From NCBI GenBank assembly GCA_031216125.1, contig CM062376.1:49728393-49792392 (forward strand): a stretch of DNA of 64,000 nt, written 5' to 3'. Origin of the DNA: Dalbergia cochinchinensis (Eukaryota; Streptophyta; Magnoliopsida; Fabales; Fabaceae). Made by a program: the position numbers and the translations under genes. Positions 59,100-64,000 of the stretch are shown one piece after another (position 1 is the stretch's first letter; the number at the start of each line of letters is the position of its first letter). Below the pieces are notes generated by a model. That model had not been told where the DNA came from. It ran no database searches and was given only the letters and a program-made list of their open reading frames with translations.

Positions 59100-60050
59100 C
59101 AACACCTGATTTATTACTTGAAGAAAGAAATCCAAATTTTAAGTAATTTTGCGTAGATAGCATCTATGGATGGCATATAGATAGTCAAATTGAATATCAA
59201 ATTTTGAACACCCTCCAACATATGATGATGGTTTCCACAGCATACTCAACAACGTATAACTATGATGAAGGAACCATTCTTAATATCCTGGTTGCTGGAT
59301 TTTCTGGTCAACTTAAAGCATGGTAGGATAATTACCTCAAGGTGATGAAAAATCTAAAATTCTTTAAGCAATCAAACTTGAACCAGACGAAACTCCAATC
59401 ACTAGCAATAGGGAAACTATCCTCGATGAGGTCAACACTTTAATCTTCACAATAGTTCAACATTTCATAGGAGATGCCTTTGTCTGGAAAGATAGGTCAG
59501 TTGAACTATTGTCAAACCTTAAATGCAAAACTCTTCGTTACTAGAGTTTATACTAGAGAAGATAGTAAACAATCTTTTTGGAAAAAAAATATTTCTTACC
59601 ATCTCCCAAAGTCATTTGGAGACAAAGTAAGAGACAAAATCAGAAGCCAAACCACAAACGGAGAAATTCCTTACGAGCAATTAAGTTATGGGCAATTAAT
59701 TGCTTACATCTAAAAGGTAGCCTTAAATATTTGTCAGCACAATAAAATTCAACATCAACTTACCAAAGGAAAATCTCAAACTAGAAAAGATGTAGGATCT
59801 TTTTGTGATCAATTCAGAGTTCCATCTTGTTCAAAAAGAAAGCCTCGTCCGAAACAAAACTACTCAAAGACTAATTAGAATTCTAAATATCACAAATTCA
59901 AAACCAATTCTCCGCCAAGGAAGCTCAAAAGGGAGTTCAAATCCAAACCACCCATAGATATGAACATTCCAAATAAACCTCTGCAATCTACTATAGTTGT
60001 GGCAAACCTAGTCATATTAGCAAATACTGTAGGCTCAAAAAGATACTAAA
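59100..60050 (+). pseudogene. Coat/gag-like region of the pararetrovirus relic
   Basis: Broken frames encode a region typical of the capsid part of caulimovirid polyproteins, with a Lys-rich stretch before a CCHC-type knuckle at 59989-60030. The knuckle has lost its first Cys (Tyr codon at 59989-59991); the other ligands, Cys at 59998, His at 60013 and Cys at 60028, remain. Stops and frameshifts interrupt the frame repeatedly. Confidence 0.65.
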
Positions 60051-60555
60051 TATTGGAAAACTTAAACCCGTAGTAGAAGAACAAATCAACCATCTCTTAG
60101 CCCAAACATCTGAAGAAGAAATGGAAAGAAAATCTTTTGAAGATCTTGGCCAAATCCAAAATGATGAAATAATTTCTGAAGGAGAATTAGAATATCTTAA
60201 TGAAATTAATGTCTTAACAAGAGAATAAGATCTCTTATTTGAAACCATCGATGCTATTCTTGAACCTCAGAAGAAGAAAAATCTTTCCTAATAAATTAAA
60301 AGAAATAGTAGGAGCTAGTTCTTCTAAACTAAAGCAAACCCAAAGTCTTACCACAAACAAATACAATCTAAAGAAACCCTCAAAAAGTTAGAAAAGAAAA
60401 ATTTTAAACCAGTAACAATCTAAGACCTTTAATATGAAATCCATAATCTTAAATCAGAAATTAGAAAAATCAATAAACAACAAGATATCCATCGGATAAT
60501 CTTAAACCAAAACAAAACCAAAGAAACAAACCAAGAGCCTTCAGATTTTGAGTCT

Positions 60556-61060
60556 GTGTCTTTGCCTCTGGAAAATAAATTTGCATCAATAGATGAAAAT
60601 TTTCTAATGGTAACAAAATTTTTAAAATTAATCAAAGTATTAAAAATCCAAAAATTTTATATTAAAATCAAAATAATAATTAGGGAATTCATTCTTGATA
60701 CCGTCGCATTATTTGATATAGGAGTAAATTCCAACAGCACTCAAGAAGGACTTATTCCTATAAAATATTTTGAAAAAACTACTGAAAGACTTAGCATAGC
60801 TAGTGGTTCTAGACTAAAAGTTCAATATAAACTCTCAAAAGCAATAATTCAAAACCAAGGTTTTTAGAAAGAAACATCTTTCCTTCTAGTAAAAAATATT
60901 AAGAACAAGGTAATCATAGGAACGCCTTTCATTAGATCAATTTTCCCATGCCTCCTTTTTGAGGATGGAATAACCGCTTGGCAATTAGGAAAAGGAATCA
61001 AATTTCCTTTGACCAAAAAACCAATTACCAAAACTCTTAATAAAATTGAGCTCAAAGAAA
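60556..61060 (+). pseudogene. Aspartic-protease-like region of the pararetrovirus relic
   Basis: The open frame at 60556-60867 and its continuation after a stop (60865-60867) resemble a retropepsin. The expected D-T/S-G active triad reads D-I-G at 60715-60723, so the catalytic Thr/Ser is lost. A further motif, IIGTPF near 60917, matches the usual second half. It cannot be functional. Confidence 0.6.
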
Positions 61061-62550
61061 AATAATAACTTTTTAAAGATAAGAAATTTTTTTCAAACAT
61101 ATTGAGTCTCAATTAACCCAACCAATGGTCCAAAAAAGAATCCAGTCAATGCTTCGGTAAATACAATCCTTAATCTATTCTGAGTTCCCAAATCCTTTCT
61201 GGGAAAGAAAAAAGCATATTGTGGAACTTCCCTATGAAAAAAATTTCTGCGAAGATTAAATTTTCGCAAAAGCAAGACTCATTCAAATGAATGAAGAACT
61301 CCTTGCTTATTGTAAACAAAAGATCAAAGATCTCTTAAAAAATGGATTAATTAGGAAAAGCAAGAGCCCATGGTCATGCTTTGCTTTTTATGTAAACTAT
61401 TTACTTATTTATGAGTTTAACTTCTATATACTTGATGCCGTAAAATAATTTTATAATATCAATCAATAGAAATTTAAAATGTTGCAAATTACAGCCAAAG
61501 TCATTAATCTATTTGATATTCCTGATATATAGAAATTAAGATCATTCTTAGTTATTTTTCAATTTTCATAAATATTTTAAATATGGGTTTATCTAACTAT
61601 TGCTCTAAGAGCACTGATTAAAGTTTCTACTAAAGGTAAATATAAAAAGTTAGTGATGGACCCTATTTCTTGAAACTTAAAAAAAAAAAAAAACCTTTCC
61701 AATGAAAACTTATCATTTTAAAACTCTTAACCAGCGCCCTAAGAATATTAGTTAGTAAAACCTTTTAAATATTTACAAGTCTAAACTAAATTGAAGTCAT
61801 GTATAACACAAATAATATATTTAAAATTTTGAATTATGTAATATATTTTTTTTTCAGTATAATGTAATACTGTTTGTTTTATAATATGCATACCAAAAAT
61901 ATGACAAGGTACAAATAATATCAGCATTGCCTAAGAAGTTCCAATCAATTGAACAAATAATAGCAAGTCTTTGACCCAAAAAAAGAATAATCATAATAAA
62001 ACAAGGCAGTCCCATTGTGGTGGGCTTTTATTTTGTACGATTTCAAAGGTCTTCGACAAAGAGGGCGCAAACTCAAAAACCCATGTACAAGGGGAAGAGA
62101 AAAAAATAAAAAGCAAAAACAGCCTCTAGATTGGACAAAAATATTTTCTTCATGCACTATAAACAGAGGGCCCACATAGCAAAAGAGAGAGAGAGATACA
62201 AGCCCAGGTGAACAGGGCAACAAACAAAATGAAAAGGTCTTCTTCCAATCTGAATAGTTGCCCTTCTTGCTAATTCATTGTTCACAATTTAATTCATTAA
62301 TAAAACGAAGAACAGGTGACTTTGAAAGTTGAAAGTCCACCAAACACCACTTCAAGGCCTTCTCACATTAGATTGCTTTAAGCCTCTCCTTGCCAATGGA
62401 TCATATCAAGTTTGGAATGTACGGTTACAAAGGCTTGGTTACATTGAAAGTTCCCACATTTCTGGGAACATTTTAAACGCGACTCTGATCTTTTTGTTAA
62501 AGGCCAATAAGTGAGATGAGACTAGAGGTGACGTGGAGGTAATGACCTAG

Positions 62551-62731
62551 GGTGTGTTTGTTTCAATTTTTTTAAAAAATAATTTTATAATTTAAATTTT
62601 ATATATGATAGAAAAAGTTAAAAATTATTTTTTTTTTATTTTAATTTTTTTTAAATGTTTATTGAAAGATGAAAAAGCGCTAAAAAGTGTTTTTTTTTTT
62701 TCCAAAAAAGTCTAATACTAACACACCCTTA
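62551..62731. mobile_element. Tourist-like MITE
   Basis: The left end gggtgtgtttgtttcaattt and the reverse complement of the right end (gggtgtgttagtattagact) form terminal inverted repeats. The flanks are cta and tta, compatible with a 3-bp TWA-type duplication with one mismatch. It is about 180 bp and very T-rich inside. Confidence 0.6.
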
Positions 62732-63503
62732 ATTAACAATTGCAGGTGCCAGGGACTTGAGGTATCCACATTTTATGATTGTTAAGGATCTTTAAACTGA
62801 TTTCTTTTTTTCAGGAATAAATCGATTCATAGGTGATATTGTGAGAAACTGATTTCAGGGATTTACTCTAAGCATTTTGAATCGTCATTCTAAAATACAA
62901 CAGACTGTAAATTATAATATGTTAGACGACACTGTTAGTTTGCTAACATTAATCTAAACTTGTTAACATTGAGCATGTTTTATAAATGTCAAAAAATTAT
63001 CAAAAAAAAAAAAAATTATATGTCAAAAACAAATCTTTCAAAATTTCCTGGTGCTTAATATATATTTTTTCTTCAAATTTTTTTGGTACTTTGAAACGGA
63101 ATACTGGAGCGACTAGTGATGCGGAGTGAGAGAGAGAAAAAATGAACAAGTATCAAATTCATAGTATTTTATAACATAATAGTATTACTTAAATATTTAA
63201 AGAATGAGTATCTATTAAGATATATTTAACGTATTATTGTTTGATATAATTAATGTACATAATAAATGAAGATTATCATCATATTTAATGATTATATAAT
63301 GAATGTTTTAATCAACATTTTCAATTCATAACGTGTCAATCTTCCAGCTGCAAGGGTTGAAGTGTTAATGTTGAACCCGTGGGCTTAAATCTTGATTTTT
63401 CATATGATGCAGTTTAACTCAACAATTAGAATTTGAAGAAAGGAAACATTGGAAGGATGATGAAAGGACACCGCAGCGTACAACAGTGATCAAACCATAG
63501 GGA

Positions 63504-63511
63504 TGACGTCA
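63504..63511. promoter_or_regulatory. TGACGTCA palindrome (bZIP/CRE-type site)
   Basis: A perfect 8-bp palindrome that binds plant bZIP factors (TGA and related groups). It stands 78 bp from a CACGTG box in a stretch of higher GC content, so it may belong to a promoter of a gene to the right of the window. Confidence 0.4.
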
Positions 63512-63588
63512 ATATGTTCGGTTGGAAGATCACAGCCTATTACTCCGTACTAGCTATTGCCGTCCGATCCTAGCCCTCCATTACAAGG

Positions 63589-63594
63589 CACGTG
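63589..63594. promoter_or_regulatory. CACGTG G-box
   Basis: The sequence ggcacgtgatt contains a perfect G-box core. Its role is inferred only from the nearby TGACGTCA element and local base composition. Confidence 0.35.
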
Positions 63595-64000
63595 ATTTTG
63601 TCACCATAATCCATCGATTTTATTTCTTTTATCATTGGAATTTAGGTTCAGCCAAACTATATTTTTTTTCTCGGTAGTTTTCTTAGGCGTATTTTTGAAA
63701 CAAGAAAACTTATTAATTTGGTTTGAATCAATTTTGAAAAAACAAAATTCATCACATCCGAATAATACGACTTACAATGATTTGAAAGTAAATACAGAAT
63801 TGTAAAGAAATGTTATAAAATGCCTTGGATTGAATAAAGATAAACTAATGATTTTTAGGTTTCTTTTGTTGATAAGTGATTTATATTATAAAAATTTCTA
63901 TAAAAATTCAACGAGTTTGGAGATATGATTGGCTCTAACCTTAGACTGAGATGAGCTCTCCTCTTAACCTAAACTTTTAAGCATCTTGAAAAGAAAACTA

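Larger units (their letters stand above)
58260..61400 (+). mobile_element. Endogenous pararetrovirus relic (Caulimoviridae, Florendovirus/petuvirus-like)
   Basis: Plus-strand fragments follow the order expected of a plant pararetrovirus. There is a tentative movement-protein-like remnant (about 58270-58620), a coat/gag-like region (about 59100-60050) with a degenerate zinc knuckle, an aspartic-protease-like region (about 60640-60960), and the very start of a reverse transcriptase (about 61280-61400), where similarity stops. Frames are broken by many stops and shifts, so nothing is expressible. It is an old integrated copy truncated within the polymerase. Genus placement is an inference. Confidence 0.75.
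61400..64000. other. AT-rich intergenic DNA at the right edge
   Basis: No convincing gene. Short ORFs at 61945-62223 and 62329-62514 have no recognisable domain. The area 61950-62520 is less AT-rich and could be transcribed, but nothing supports a product. A MITE is at 62551-62731. The area 63440-63600 looks promoter-like. Confidence 0.45.

Noticed and set aside
1..64000. CRISPR arrays, bacterial operons, tRNA genes or organellar insertions
   Set aside because: None of these patterns was found. The direct repeats present are LTRs, minisatellites and simple repeats, and gene structure is that of plant nuclear DNA.

Overview
This window is AT-rich nuclear DNA from a flowering plant, most likely a eudicot and probably a legume. 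That view rests on spliced plant genes with GT-AG introns, plant-only families (an AIP2-type RING protein, an ALKBH9-type demethylase, an MYND-type UBP), and plant transposons (a chromovirus, a 5S-bearing Cassandra TRIM, hAT, Mutator-like elements and an endogenous pararetrovirus). The legume assignment is an impression from repeat style, not proof. No organellar or bacterial gene is evident.

Layout. 1-5440 is the 3' half of a decayed Ty3/gypsy chromovirus: a pol reading frame with seven in-frame stops and no net frameshift, followed by its 3' LTR. 6571-11966 is a three-level nest. A Mutator-type element with a 9-bp target duplication holds a Cassandra TRIM (8093-11007), whose LTR was split by a solo LTR (8776-10807) of the same family as the element at 1-5440. 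Every level has a recognisable target-site duplication. 13027-17061 is an ALKBH9-like gene with six exons. 17062-20604 holds mostly small inverted-repeat elements. 20605-23724 (minus) is an AIP2-like RING-H2 E3 ligase with five exons. 25517-26737 (minus) is an F-box protein with an uninterrupted coding region. 30293-39354 (minus) is an 11-exon MYND/USP deubiquitinase of the UBP18/19 type, with transposons in introns 6 and 10.

39355-48500 is transposon-rich. A near-complete hAT element (42168-46577, perfect 8-bp duplication) sits inside an older inverted-repeat element and is followed by another long inverted repeat. 48996-50751 is a VMA21-like V-ATPase assembly factor with two coding exons. 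51718-52371 (minus) is an ATL-like RING-H2 protein. 53995-55013 is a non-autonomous hAT element. 55100-58170 contains MITE-like and tandem repeats. 58260-61400 is a heavily mutated endogenous pararetrovirus fragment (Caulimoviridae). 61400-64000 has no convincing gene, but does carry a bZIP-type CRE palindrome and a G-box near 63.5 kb.

Five of the six host genes have readable splice structures or open frames and look functional; the sixth, ALKBH9, also keeps its iron-binding residues. Three of the six belong to the ubiquitin system (AIP2-like E3, F-box adaptor, UBP deubiquitinase) and the ATL-like gene is a fourth. I see no sign that they act together; the grouping is probably chance. Exon boundaries were set by hand from GT-AG sites, reading phase and family similarity. 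No new gene system was found. The most informative structures are the datable transposon nests and the nonsense-only decay of the chromovirus.
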